A DNA stretch of 48,877 nucleotides, from positions 1-48,877 of the forward strand of contig CAZVBE010000017.1 of NCBI GenBank assembly GCA_964625335.1. The letters run 5' to 3'. The stretch is from CAZGUG01 sp964625335. Its GTDB lineage: Bacteria; Bacillota; Clostridia; Ch29. Shown here piece by piece: positions 8,626 through 16,392 of this stretch. The notes under the pieces are model-generated. The model was not told the DNA's origin and did not search any database. It saw only the letters and a program-made list of their open reading frames with translations. Made by a program: the position numbers and the translations under genes. Positions within the stretch are counted from its first letter, which is position 1; each line of letters starts with the position of its first letter.

Positions 8626-8928
8626 ATGGATAGCAGGATTGATGTGTCTCATAACAGCGGTCATGGTTTGATTGAGGGCAGAATTATGCACTGCCGGTGG
8701 TTCGCCCTTGTGCAGCCCGAGCCCACAAGCTTTGGCATTAACCCACGTACCCTTCTGAAGGGAGGAGGGAGGGTATCCCGCCTGTGCATATATACCGGAA
8801 GCAAAAGCAGGGAAGTAGTGGCAGAGTATTCCAGGGGCTGGGTCAGTCTCAAGTACAATTATATACAGATTGTTGAGGAATTGGTGGACTACCTGGAAAG
8901 AAGATATTCCCTCATGATTGTAAAGTGA
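8626..8928 (+). CDS. Hypothetical protein next to the 117-bp array
   Basis: 100 residues if started at ATG 8626, which is seven bases from GGAGG (8614-8618). An ATG at 8620 is in frame but too close to that site. The family was not recognised and no membrane segment or metal motif is evident. The C-terminal third is predicted helical (EELVDYLERRY). The final codons GTA AAG TGA coincide with the first bases of the tandem array, so the array starts exactly at the end of this gene. Confidence 0.6.
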   Translation: MDSRIDVSHNSGHGLIEGRIMHCRWFALVQPEPTSFGINPRTLLKGGGRVSRLCIYTGSKSREVVAEYSRGWVSLKYNYIQIVEELVDYLERRYSLMIVK

Positions 8929-9750
8929 AACTTCCATCAGTGGGGTGGTTTCCCCAACTGATGGTTAGTAGAACAAACCCTGGTGATTAGCGGGCGTTTG
9001 AACAGGCAGGTGAGGTTACGGCCGCTTACGTCGAGGGTAAAGTGAAACTTCCATCAGTGGGGTGGTTTTCCCAACTGATGGTTAGTAGAACAAACCCTGG
9101 TGATTAGCGGGCGTTTGGTCAGGCAAGTGAGATTACGGCCGCTTACGTCGAGGGTAAAGTGAAACTTCCATCAGTGGGGTGGTTTTCCCAACTGATGGTT
9201 AGTAGAACAAACCCTGGTGATTAGCGGGCGTTTGGTCAGGCAAGTGAGATTACGGCCGCTTACGTCGAGGGTAAAGTGAAACTTCCATCAGTGGGGTGGT
9301 TTTCCCAACTGATGGTTAGTAGAACAAACCCTGGTGATTAGCGGGCGTTTGGTCAGGCAAGTGAGATTACGGCCGCTTACGTCGAGGGTAAAGTGAAACT
9401 TCCATCAGTGGGGTGGTTTCCCCAACTGATGGTTAGTAGAACAAACCCTGGTGATTAGCGGGCGTTTGGTCAGGCAAGTGAGATTACGGCCGCTTACGTC
9501 GAGGGTAAAGTGAAACTTCCATCAGTGGGGTGGTTTCCCCAACTGATGGTTAGTAGAACAAACCCTGGTGATTAGCGGGCGTTTGGTCAGGCAAGTGAGA
9601 TTACGGCCGCTTACGTCGAGGGTAAAGTGAAACTTCCATCAGTGGGGTGGTTTCCCCAACTGATGGTTAGTAGAACAAACCCTGGTGATTAGCGGGCGTT
9701 TGAACGGGCAGGTGAGATTACGGCCGCTTACGTCGAGGGTAAAGTGAAAC
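8920..9750. repeat. Tandem array: seven 117-bp non-coding units plus a 12-base partial
   Basis: Units begin with GTAAAGTGAAAC at 8920, 9037, 9154, 9271, 9388, 9505 and 9622; a last partial copy starts at 9739. The period is exactly 117 with no variable spacers. Each unit contains a strong hairpin, CCATCAG..GGGG closed by CCCC..CTGATGG with a TGGTTT loop, and a second possible stem GCGGGCG with CGGCCGC. All six frames contain stops. Units 1 and 7 carry GAAC(A/G)GGCAGGTGAG where units 2-6 carry GGTCAGGCAAGTGAG. Units 2-4 have TTTTCCC and the others TTTCCCC at the first hairpin loop boundary. The function was not recognised. Confidence 0.95.
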
Positions 9751-9774
9751 TAAAATTAATATATTTGAACAGTC

Positions 9775-9801
9775 TTGCAGGAATTTCATCTCTGATATAA
9801 A
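9775..9801 (+). promoter_or_regulatory. Candidate sigma-A promoter for pgsA
   Basis: -35 TTGCAG (9775-9780) and -10 TATAAA (9796-9801) with a 15-base spacer. The -10 box is preceded by TGA in the extended -10 arrangement, which can compensate for the short spacer. It lies just after the tandem array. Confidence 0.4.
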
Positions 9802-9877
9802 ATTATTTTATATGGGGTGTAAGATAGGACTTGTATATTTTCCTTTTATGTATGTCTTACCTGCAACGAGGTGTAAA

Positions 9878-10405
9878 ATGAATGTACCGAATTTTCTGAC
9901 AGGGATAAGGTTTTTGCTAATACCCGTTTTCTTTTTATTTTACTATTCCGACATGACAAACAATGTAACCATCGCTACCTTTATTTTTCTGCTTGCCGGA
10001 GTAACAGATATACTGGACGGGTATATTGCCCGCAATTACAACATGGTAACCCGATGGGGTATCGTATTTGATCCACTGGCGGATAAGCTTATGCTTATAT
10101 CCGTTCTTTTCGCCTTGACCCACAGCGGCTACCTGCCGATTTGGGTCATCGTAGTAGTGGCAGGCAAGGAGGCGTTTATGGCCTTGGGCGCTGTCCTTCT
10201 GTATTTTACCAGGGATAAAACTGTAATTGCTGCCAATAAGACAGGGAAACTGGCTACGGTACTTTTTTATCTTTCGATTGTGGCTCTGGTATTTGAACTG
10301 CCCTACAATTCGTTGCTTATAACCGCTGCGGTATGTGTAACGGTGATTGCCTTTGCCAGGTATGCATGGAATTTCAGGAATATAGAAAAGAGTAAAAAAA
10401 TCTAA
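9878..10405 (+). CDS. pgsA: CDP-diacylglycerol--glycerol-3-phosphate 3-phosphatidyltransferase
   Basis: A 175-residue integral membrane enzyme of the CDP-alcohol phosphatidyltransferase family that makes phosphatidylglycerophosphate, the precursor of phosphatidylglycerol and cardiolipin. The catalytic motif D-x2-DG-x2-AR-x8-G-x3-D-x3-D is complete (about residues 48-70, from DILDG to DPLAD). Several hydrophobic helices follow. The ATG at 9878 has GAGGTG nearby and gives the usual length; the in-frame codon at 9812 would add an atypical N-terminus. lepB follows 40 bases downstream. Confidence 0.93.
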   Translation: MNVPNFLTGIRFLLIPVFFLFYYSDMTNNVTIATFIFLLAGVTDILDGYIARNYNMVTRWGIVFDPLADKLMLISVLFALTHSGYLPIWVIVVVAGKEAFMALGAVLLYFTRDKTVIAANKTGKLATVLFYLSIVALVFELPYNSLLITAAVCVTVIAFARYAWNFRNIEKSKKI

Positions 10406-10408
10406 GGA

Positions 10409-10429
10409 TAGGCTTGATATTCAAGCCTA
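10409..10429. other. Perfect 9-bp palindrome between pgsA and lepB
   Basis: Arms TAGGCTTGA and TCAAGCCTA surround a 3-base loop directly after the pgsA stop. There is no T-run, so it may be an mRNA stability or processing hairpin rather than a terminator. Confidence 0.45.
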
Positions 10430-10445
10430 AGCAGAGGGTGTTAAA

Positions 10446-10970
10446 ATGGAACAGAAGACTGTCAGGGAGATACTGGACTGGCTTAAATACATAGCCGTTG
10501 CGGTTGTATTGGCCCTTCTAATCAGAAATTTTGTGGTTTTAAACATCAAGGTACCTACAGGGTCTATGCTGCCTACCATACAACTAAGTGACCAAATCCT
10601 GGTCAACAGGTTTATTTATAGATTTAGAACTCCGGGGCGGGGAGATATAGTTGTATTCAAGTTGCCCGATAACCCTGAGGAATTGTACGTCAAACGCCTG
10701 ATTGGCCGCGGAGGCGAAGAGGTGGAAATAGCAGAGGGTAAGCTGTACGTTGACGGTCAATTGATCGAGGAGGATTATTTGTACGAGGATATGAGAGGCA
10801 GCTATGGGCCCTACAGGGTACCGGAGGGCAGCTATTTCATGATGGGAGACAACAGGAACGACTCCAAGGACAGCAGGTTCTGGGAAAATAAATATGTAAC
10901 CGACGATTTAATAATAGGGAAGGCCTTCTTCACATTGTTTCCGCTTAACAGAACCGGGATTTTGGAATAG
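10446..10970 (+). CDS. lepB: Signal peptidase I
   Basis: A 174-residue membrane-anchored serine protease that removes signal peptides from exported proteins. One N-terminal membrane helix spans about residues 14-33. The catalytic Ser40 is in the PTGSMLPT box and the catalytic Lys83 in YVKRLIG. The C-terminal box GDNRNDSKDSR is present. The length is typical of the single-helix Gram-positive type. It is co-oriented with pgsA. Confidence 0.95.
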   Translation: MEQKTVREILDWLKYIAVAVVLALLIRNFVVLNIKVPTGSMLPTIQLSDQILVNRFIYRFRTPGRGDIVVFKLPDNPEELYVKRLIGRGGEEVEIAEGKLYVDGQLIEEDYLYEDMRGSYGPYRVPEGSYFMMGDNRNDSKDSRFWENKYVTDDLIIGKAFFTLFPLNRTGILE

Positions 10971-10987
10971 GCTTTGCAATAATCTTA

Positions 10988-11015
10988 TTGACAATTTGCG
11001 GGTATTATATATAAT
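10988..11015 (+). promoter_or_regulatory. Sigma-A promoter of the valS leader
   Basis: Exact consensus boxes TTGACA (10988-10993) and TATAAT (11010-11015) with a 16-base spacer, located 15 bases after lepB and upstream of the T-box leader. Confidence 0.85.
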
Positions 11016-11024
11016 AGACTTTAA

Positions 11025-11305
11025 TTAGTAAAAACCAACAGTTCCGGCTTACAAAACGGATTTATATTGATGGAAGGCTGTGAAGGAGAGGAGTAAGCAG
11101 ACAAGTGACCCTTAGAGAGGATGCCCCGAGGCTGAAAGGTATCCGGCACATACTGCTGAAGGTAGCTCCGGAGCCGCCCGGCCGAACTAACAGTAGGCCG
11201 GGACGGATAACCCGTTATAGGTTAAGAAAGAGCCCCTTACGGGGAATTAAGGTGGTACCGCGAAGCAAACCCTTCGTCCTTTCGGACATGAAGGGTTTTT
11301 GGTTT
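11025..11305 (+). promoter_or_regulatory. T-box riboswitch (valine) upstream of valS
   Basis: A leader RNA that senses uncharged tRNA-Val and allows readthrough into valS. The conserved T-box AAGGTGGTACCGCG is at 11249-11262. The likely specifier codon is GTA at 11162-11164, directly before a CTCCGGAG segment typical of the 3' side of Stem I. The competing terminator has arms AACCCTTC (11268-11275) and GAAGGGTT (11290-11297), followed by T residues. The choice of GUA is read from position and the identity of the downstream gene. Confidence 0.92.
11268..11301 (+). terminator. Terminator hairpin of the valS T-box leader
   Basis: An 8-bp stem (11268-11275 with 11290-11297) followed by a T-rich tail. 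It overlaps the region that forms the antiterminator with the T-box sequence, so it is conditional. Confidence 0.85.
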
Positions 11306-11410
11306 TCAGGGGGCATTTCCTGATCATATAAGAATACCAGCTATAAAGGTGTGTTCCCTGACCTTATTAGCATCGGTGTGTCCACATACCATAAAGAGGA
11401 GGCGTTAAAT

Positions 11411-14068
11411 ATGCAACAGGTTAAAAAACTGAATGACAAATATAACCCAAAAGACTTTGAGGAAAGGCTGTATAAGTGGTGGGTGGATGAAGGATATTTC
11501 ACTCCTGAAATTGTTGAAGAGCAAAGGTCTTTTACCATAGTTATACCACCACCCAATATCACCGGGCAGCTTCATATGGGCCATGCCCTGGACAACACAA
11601 TCCAGGATATTCTAATAAGGTGGAACAGGATGAAGGGGATACCCACCCTCTGGCTTCCCGGAACCGACCATGCCAGCATTGCCACTGAGGCAAAGATAGT
11701 TGAAAAGCTGACAGAGGAAGGAACCACAAAGAATGAACTTGGCAGGGATAGATTCCTGGAAAGGGCGTGGCAGTGGAAAGAAGAATACGGCGGAAGAATT
11801 GTGGAGCAGCTTAAAAAACTTGGCAGCTCCTGTGACTGGACCCGGGAGAGGTTTACCATGGATGAGGGTTGCAGCAAAGCTGTTACAGAGTTCTTTGTAA
11901 GCCTTTATGAGAGAGGCCTGATCTACCGGGGAGACAGGATAATTAACTGGTGTCCCACATGCAGGACATCCATATCGGACGCCGAGGTGGAGCACAGGGA
12001 TATGGACGGAAAATTCTGGCATATTAAATATCCGCTTAAGGACAGTGATGAGTATGTAATAGTGGCCACCACGCGGCCGGAAACCATGCTGGGGGATACC
12101 TGTGTGGCTGTGCACCCCGAAGATACCAGGTACAGCCGGTTAATAGGAAGGACGGTAATTCTGCCGCTGATGGACAGGGAAATACCCATCGTTGCAGATG
12201 ATTATGTGGATATGTCAAAGGGCACCGGCGCCGTGAAGGTGACACCGGGCCACGATCCGAATGATTTTGAAATCGGCGAAAGGCATGGTGTTGCCAAGAT
12301 TAGAATAATGAATGATGACGGCACAATGAACCACAACGCAGGCGCGTTTTCCGGAATGGACAGGTATGAAGCCAGAAGGGCGGTTGTCACCGAACTTAAG
12401 GCAAGGGACCTTGTTACTAAGATAGAGGATATTCAGCATGGGATTGGTCACTGCTACAGGTGTGACACGGTAATCGAACCGCTGATATCCACCCAATGGT
12501 TTGTCAGAATGAAACCCCTGGCACAACCGGCCATACAGGCGGTCAGGGATGGCAGCATAAAGTTTGTTCCCCAGAGGTTTGAAAAGATATATTTCCATTG
12601 GATGGAGAATATTAAGGACTGGTGTATTTCACGGCAGCTGTGGTGGGGACACAGGATACCCGCATATTACTGCAGCGGCTGCGGCGAGATGATGGTGGCC
12701 AAGGAGCAGCCATCCGCCTGTAAAAAATGCGGCAGCGGCAGTTTGAAGCAGGACCCTGATACATTGGATACATGGTTCAGTTCTGGGCTGTGGCCCTTTT
12801 CTACCCTGGGATGGCCGGAAGACACGAAGGATTTGGAGTATTTTTATCCCACAAGCGTACTTGTTACCGGCTACGATATAATTTTCTTCTGGGTTGCGCG
12901 TATGATTGTATCGGGACTTGACCAGATGAACATAAAACCCTTTTCGGATGTCTTGATTCACGGCCTTATAAGGGATGCCGAGGGCAGAAAAATGAGCAAA
13001 TCCCTGGGAAACGGTATTGACCCGCTGGAGATAATTGATGAGTATAGTGCGGATGCATTGAGGTTTACCCTCGCCACCGGCAACGCACCGGGCAATGATA
13101 TGAGATTTCGCATGGAAAAGGTGGAGGCCTCAAGCAATTTCGCCAATAAACTGTGGAACGCTTCCCGGTTTGTGCTGATGAATTTTGAGGGTTGTGAACT
13201 GACTGGTATTAGCGGCAGCTTTGACCAAAACGGACTGGAGCTGTCGGACAGATGGCTTATGTCAAGGCTGGATACTCTTACGGCCCAGGTTGAGGAGAGC
13301 ATGGAAAAATATGAACTGGGCATAGCGGCCCAAAAACTGTATGACTTCATCTGGGGAGAGTACTGCGATTGGTATATTGAGCTTGTTAAGCACCGTCTGT
13401 ACGATGAGGACAGCAAAACGGGAGATACGGCAAGACAAGTATTGTATTATGGCCTCGACAGGCTGATAAGGCTTCTTCATCCCTTTATGCCCTTTATTAC
13501 AGAGGAGATTTGGCAGCATATGCCTAACCGGAGCGAGACTATAACCCTCGTCGAATGGCCCGAATCCGACGGGAAATTTCAGGATGACGGAACCGAGCAG
13601 CAGATGCACACCATTATGGAAGCTATAAGGGCGGTAAGAAATATAAGGGCGGAAATGGATGTTGCCCATTCCAGAAAGGCCAACGTTATCATAGTTGCAG
13701 AGCAGGCGGAGATCCGGGACCTGTTTGATACCAACAAGCCTTATCTTGAAAGGCTGGCATCCGCTTCCAAGGTTATTGTTAAGAAGGATAAGGCTGATAT
13801 CCCGGAGGATGCGGTTTCTGCAGTAATTGAAGGGGCGGAAATTTTTATACCGCTCCAGGAACTGCTGGATATCGGCAAGGAAATAGAAAGGCTGGAAAGA
13901 GAAAAAGAAAAACTGGAGAAGGAATTGGAAAGGGTAAACGGCAAGCTGTCCAACAAGGGCTTTGTAAACAAGGCTCCGGCGGAAGTAATAGAGGCTGAAA
14001 GGGAAAAAAGGGATAAATACGAGGATATGATGGATAAGGTATCCGAAAGGCTTAAAAGCCTGAGCTAG
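11411..14068 (+). CDS. valS: Valyl-tRNA synthetase
   Basis: A class I aminoacyl-tRNA synthetase of 885 residues that charges tRNA-Val in the cytosol. It has the HIGH-type motif HMGH within PPNITGQLHMGH (about residue 55), the editing domain, a zinc-ribbon-like CSGC...CKKC segment and KMSKS at 527-531. A C-terminal coiled coil rich in Glu and Lys (about 815-885) is typical of ValS. The start chosen is the ATG after GAGGAGG (about 11397-11403); in-frame codons further upstream lie closer to the leader. The upstream T-box supports the identity. Confidence 0.97.
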   Translation: MQQVKKLNDKYNPKDFEERLYKWWVDEGYFTPEIVEEQRSFTIVIPPPNITGQLHMGHALDNTIQDILIRWNRMKGIPTLWLPGTDHASIATEAKIVEKLTEEGTTKNELGRDRFLERAWQWKEEYGGRIVEQLKKLGSSCDWTRERFTMDEGCSKAVTEFFVSLYERGLIYRGDRIINWCPTCRTSISDAEVEHRDMDGKFWHIKYPLKDSDEYVIVATTRPETMLGDTCVAVHPEDTRYSRLIGRTVILPLMDREIPIVADDYVDMSKGTGAVKVTPGHDPNDFEIGERHGVAKIRIMNDDGTMNHNAGAFSGMDRYEARRAVVTELKARDLVTKIEDIQHGIGHCYRCDTVIEPLISTQWFVRMKPLAQPAIQAVRDGSIKFVPQRFEKIYFHWMENIKDWCISRQLWWGHRIPAYYCSGCGEMMVAKEQPSACKKCGSGSLKQDPDTLDTWFSSGLWPFSTLGWPEDTKDLEYFYPTSVLVTGYDIIFFWVARMIVSGLDQMNIKPFSDVLIHGLIRDAEGRKMSKSLGNGIDPLEIIDEYSADALRFTLATGNAPGNDMRFRMEKVEASSNFANKLWNASRFVLMNFEGCELTGISGSFDQNGLELSDRWLMSRLDTLTAQVEESMEKYELGIAAQKLYDFIWGEYCDWYIELVKHRLYDEDSKTGDTARQVLYYGLDRLIRLLHPFMPFITEEIWQHMPNRSETITLVEWPESDGKFQDDGTEQQMHTIMEAIRAVRNIRAEMDVAHSRKANVIIVAEQAEIRDLFDTNKPYLERLASASKVIVKKDKADIPEDAVSAVIEGAEIFIPLQELLDIGKEIERLEREKEKLEKELERVNGKLSNKGFVNKAPAEVIEAEREKRDKYEDMMDKVSERLKSLS

Positions 14069-14077
14069 CACCGGATT

Positions 14078-14120
14078 CAGGGGACATATACCCTCCTTGA
14101 CATAGCGGCGTTGTCCCCTG
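14078..14120. other. Hairpin after valS, possible divergent REP-like element
   Basis: A perfect 9-bp stem CAGGGGACA / TGTCCCCTG encloses a 25-base loop nine bases after the valS stop. It has no T-run. The internal AGGGG...CCCTCCTTG resembles the core of the hairpin elements at 7947 and 8499, but the match is loose. It may act as a 3' end stabiliser or weak terminator. Confidence 0.45.
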
Positions 14121-14170
14121 GCCTTAGTTGAAAATGTGGGTCTCTATACCTAATATGCGGAGGAAACAAT

Positions 14171-15448
14171 ATGAATTACCAAGAAGCCATTGAATTTATA
14201 AAAAGCACATACAGACTTGGCAGCAGGCCGGGTCTTGAAAACATAACCAGGCTTTTGGAGCTTTTGGGGCAGCCCCAGCATAGTTTTATGGCAGTTCACG
14301 TAGCGGGGACAAACGGGAAGGGGTCTACCTGTGCATTTATCGCTTCCATTCTAAAGGAGGCGGGGTACGTGACCGGCCTTTACACTTCACCCCACCTTGA
14401 GAGGCTGACCGAAAGAATCAGGGTTTCGGGACAGGAGATCAGCCAACGGGATGTGGGCCAAATCACAGAATGTGTTAAAAAGAGCGTTGATATAATGATA
14501 GATGAGGGGTATGCGCATCCCACCGAGTTTGAAATTATAACGGCCATAGGTTTTGAGTATTTCAAAAGAAAACAGGCAGAATATGCTGTGCTGGAGGTAG
14601 GCATGGGCGGCAGACTGGATGCGACCAATGTGGTAATACCCAAGCTTTCAGTAATAACTCCAATAGGCATTGACCATATAGATGTGCTGGGCAGTGACGC
14701 CGTTAGTATTGCCCGGGAAAAGGCGGGAATCGTTAAAAAAGGGGTGCGGGTTCTGGCCGGCCCACAAAAGCGGGACGTGTTGGAAACCTTAAGGGGTATA
14801 TGTATAAATAAATCGGCTCCATTTTTGCACACCGGAGATGGTCAAATCGAGAACTTCAAACCCTCGGGCAGCGGCCAGACCTTCGACCTGGTCTGGCAAG
14901 GCAAAGTCTATGAAAACATCCGGACAAGCATTGTTGGCCGTCATCAGGCCGATAATGCCGCCCTGGCCCTGGCCGCCGGGCTGGAACTTGGCATACCCGA
15001 GCACTTTATCCGGGAGGGGATTAGCAAGACAAAATGGCCGGGCAGGATGGAGGTTATCCGGCGTAAACCCATTGTTCTGATAGACGGCGCCCATAATGTG
15101 GAAGGCGCAAAGGCTTTGGTAGAGGGATTAAGGAATTTTTTTCCGGGCAGGAAGGTACTGCTGATATTTGGCATGCTGAGGGACAAGGAGGTTGAAAGGG
15201 TAGCAGAAATACTGGCCTCCTATGCAAACAGGGTAGTGACGGTCCCTCCCTCCAACGCTCGGGCTATGGATCCGGAAACATTAAAGGATATTGTTATGAA
15301 ATATAATAGAAATGTGGTTTGCGCACAATCGGTAAGTCAGGCGATGGGAAAGTTTATGGTGCCGGCGGCGGATGAAATGGTAGTTTTTTCAGGGTCTTTA
15401 TATATGATTGGAGAAGTTCGTAAATTATTACCACCTGAAATATTTTGA
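14171..15448 (+). CDS. folC: Bifunctional folylpolyglutamate synthase/dihydrofolate synthase
   Basis: A 425-residue Mur-ligase-type ATP enzyme that adds glutamate to dihydropteroate or tetrahydrofolate. The P-loop GTNGKGST is at about residues 45-52. The segment LEVGMGGRLDATN and the C-terminal DGAHN motif are characteristic of FolC. ATG follows AGGAAAC spacing in the short gap after valS. The 3' end overlaps the convergent GDT1-family gene by 21 bases. Confidence 0.94.
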   Translation: MNYQEAIEFIKSTYRLGSRPGLENITRLLELLGQPQHSFMAVHVAGTNGKGSTCAFIASILKEAGYVTGLYTSPHLERLTERIRVSGQEISQRDVGQITECVKKSVDIMIDEGYAHPTEFEIITAIGFEYFKRKQAEYAVLEVGMGGRLDATNVVIPKLSVITPIGIDHIDVLGSDAVSIAREKAGIVKKGVRVLAGPQKRDVLETLRGICINKSAPFLHTGDGQIENFKPSGSGQTFDLVWQGKVYENIRTSIVGRHQADNAALALAAGLELGIPEHFIREGISKTKWPGRMEVIRRKPIVLIDGAHNVEGAKALVEGLRNFFPGRKVLLIFGMLRDKEVERVAEILASYANRVVTVPPSNARAMDPETLKDIVMKYNRNVVCAQSVSQAMGKFMVPAADEMVVFSGSLYMIGEVRKLLPPEIF

Positions 15449-15727
15449 CAGTTCCGGTATGGAAGATTTTAAAATAATAATACCCATTACAACAAACAGT
15501 AACCCTGCGGCAGTATGCAGAATAGGGACGGGTATATAATTTGCCACAAACCTTCCCAAAAACACCCCGATAAAGGTCACCACAACAAGGGCGGCAGAAG
15601 CCCCGAGAAATACCGGCATGAAGTTGCTGCTTTGGGTTGACAGCGTAAATACTGCCAACTGTGTTTTGTCTCCCAATTCCGCAAGGAATAGCATAGTAAA
15701 GGCTGTGAAAAACAGTTTCCAGTCCAT
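15428..15727 (-). CDS. GDT1/TMEM165 (UPF0016) family membrane protein
   Basis: 99 residues with three hydrophobic helices and the family signature ELGDKTQ in the first helix. UPF0016 proteins transport manganese or calcium cations. This is a single-repeat version, about half the length of the duplicated two-repeat members, so it would act as a dimer or with a partner gene outside the window. The ATG at 15727 follows AGGAGGG by seven bases; an upstream in-frame codon would add eight residues without a ribosome site. No Mn-sensing yybP-ykoY riboswitch was seen upstream. It is convergent and overlapping with folC. Confidence 0.85.
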   Translation of the reverse strand: MDWKLFFTAFTMLFLAELGDKTQLAVFTLSTQSSNFMPVFLGASAALVVVTFIGVFLGRFVANYIPVPILHTAAGLLFVVMGIIILKSSIPELSKYFRW

Positions 15728-15926
15728 ATAATCCCTCCTATAGTTGTACAAGGCTATTTTACCAGAATTTTATGATTCTTTGTACTAATTTATTCTAATA
15801 TTATAATTCCCTGTATTCCAAAAAAAGTATGGCATAATTATTGCAATTATAGTATAATAGACAAGTAAATGATAACGGAAATCGTATTTGCAGCAGGAGA
15901 TATGTTTAATAGGATGGAGGGATTAT

Positions 15927-16094
15927 ATGCTGTGTCCATTCTGCAACTCTAAGATGGGTATTATCAGCAGGAAGAAGTTTTTCTGTAAAAGCTGCTGCTT
16001 TGAAGTTCATATGGAGGAAAACAGCTTTGTGGTATACAGAATTGAATTTGACGGAAGCACCAGCAAACTGTGTACTCTGGATAAAGTAGTTTAG
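15927..16094 (+). CDS. Small zinc-ribbon protein
   Basis: 55 residues starting at ATG 15927, seven bases after GGAGG. It has CPFC near the N-terminus and CKSC about 18 residues later, which suggests a four-cysteine zinc ribbon. The rest is a short beta-rich segment. No specific family was recognised. It is a single-gene unit with a terminator directly downstream; TATAAT at 15853-15858 may be its -10 box. Confidence 0.65.
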   Translation: MLCPFCNSKMGIISRKKFFCKSCCFEVHMEENSFVVYRIEFDGSTSKLCTLDKVV

Positions 16095-16106
16095 AATTGC
16101 AGTAAA

Positions 16107-16136
16107 AACAGGTGGGACAACCCACCTGTTTTTTTG
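16107..16136 (+). terminator. Terminator after the zinc-ribbon gene
   Basis: A perfect 10-bp stem AACAGGTGGG / CCCACCTGTT with an ACAA loop and a run of T. A near-identical hairpin and tail recur at 23973-23999, suggesting a duplicated terminator cassette. Confidence 0.9.
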
Positions 16137-16238
16137 TTTACTGATTACATGAATTCTGCCTTGCAATATGTTAGTTTGCATGCCTGAAAGGTGAATATCT
16201 ATAGTTGTCGTATTTTTAGGCAGCATTTGTTGACGATA

Positions 16239-16253
16239 GTATAAAAATTATAC
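16239..16253. promoter_or_regulatory. Palindrome upstream of the sigma-54-type promoter
   Basis: Perfect inverted repeat GTATAA-AAA-TTATAC, about 65 bases upstream of the GG of the predicted -24 element. Enhancer-like binding sites of sigma-54 activators usually lie 80-150 bases upstream of the start, so this is a candidate activator site. It is AT-rich, so chance is possible. Confidence 0.35.
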
Positions 16254-16317
16254 AGTTATTTGGAACACTTATTTGTATATTCAAGTTATGACTTTGTTAT
16301 CAGTTGCGCCGTTATTC

Positions 16318-16333
16318 TGGCATGAAATATGCA
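16318..16333 (+). promoter_or_regulatory. Predicted sigma-54 (-24/-12) promoter of the atuA-like operon
   Basis: TGGCATGAAATATGCA matches TGGCAC-N5-TTGCA in all key positions: GG at -24 and GC at -12 are separated by exactly 10 bases. It lies 59 bases before the first gene of a locus that ends with a sigma-54-dependent activator gene. A very similar site occurs at 37810-37825. Confidence 0.65.
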
Positions 16334-16392
16334 TAAGTATTACTCCGGGACACTGAATTATTAGATATATACTGTTGAAGGAGGCAAAGTTT

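Noticed and set aside
8920..9750. CRISPR array
   Set aside because: The whole 117-bp period is repeated with only a few substitutions; there are no unique spacers and no cas genes nearby.
8920..9750. Repeat protein or endless reading frame across the array
   Set aside because: The period is divisible by three, but each of the six frames meets a stop within every unit.
11105..11323. Small gene in the valS leader
   Set aside because: The open frame lies wholly within the T-box riboswitch and has no ribosome site.
13262..14071. Long minus-strand open frame opposite the 3' end of valS
   Set aside because: It is entirely antisense to a well-supported synthetase gene, with no ribosome site and no recognisable domain.
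15495..15515. Further copy of the GGGACGG hairpin element
   Set aside because: A short AGGGACGGG match falls inside the GDT1-family coding sequence and has no pairing arms.
15728..15926. Manganese riboswitch before the GDT1-family gene
   Set aside because: None of the conserved yybP-ykoY loop sequences could be found in the short leader.
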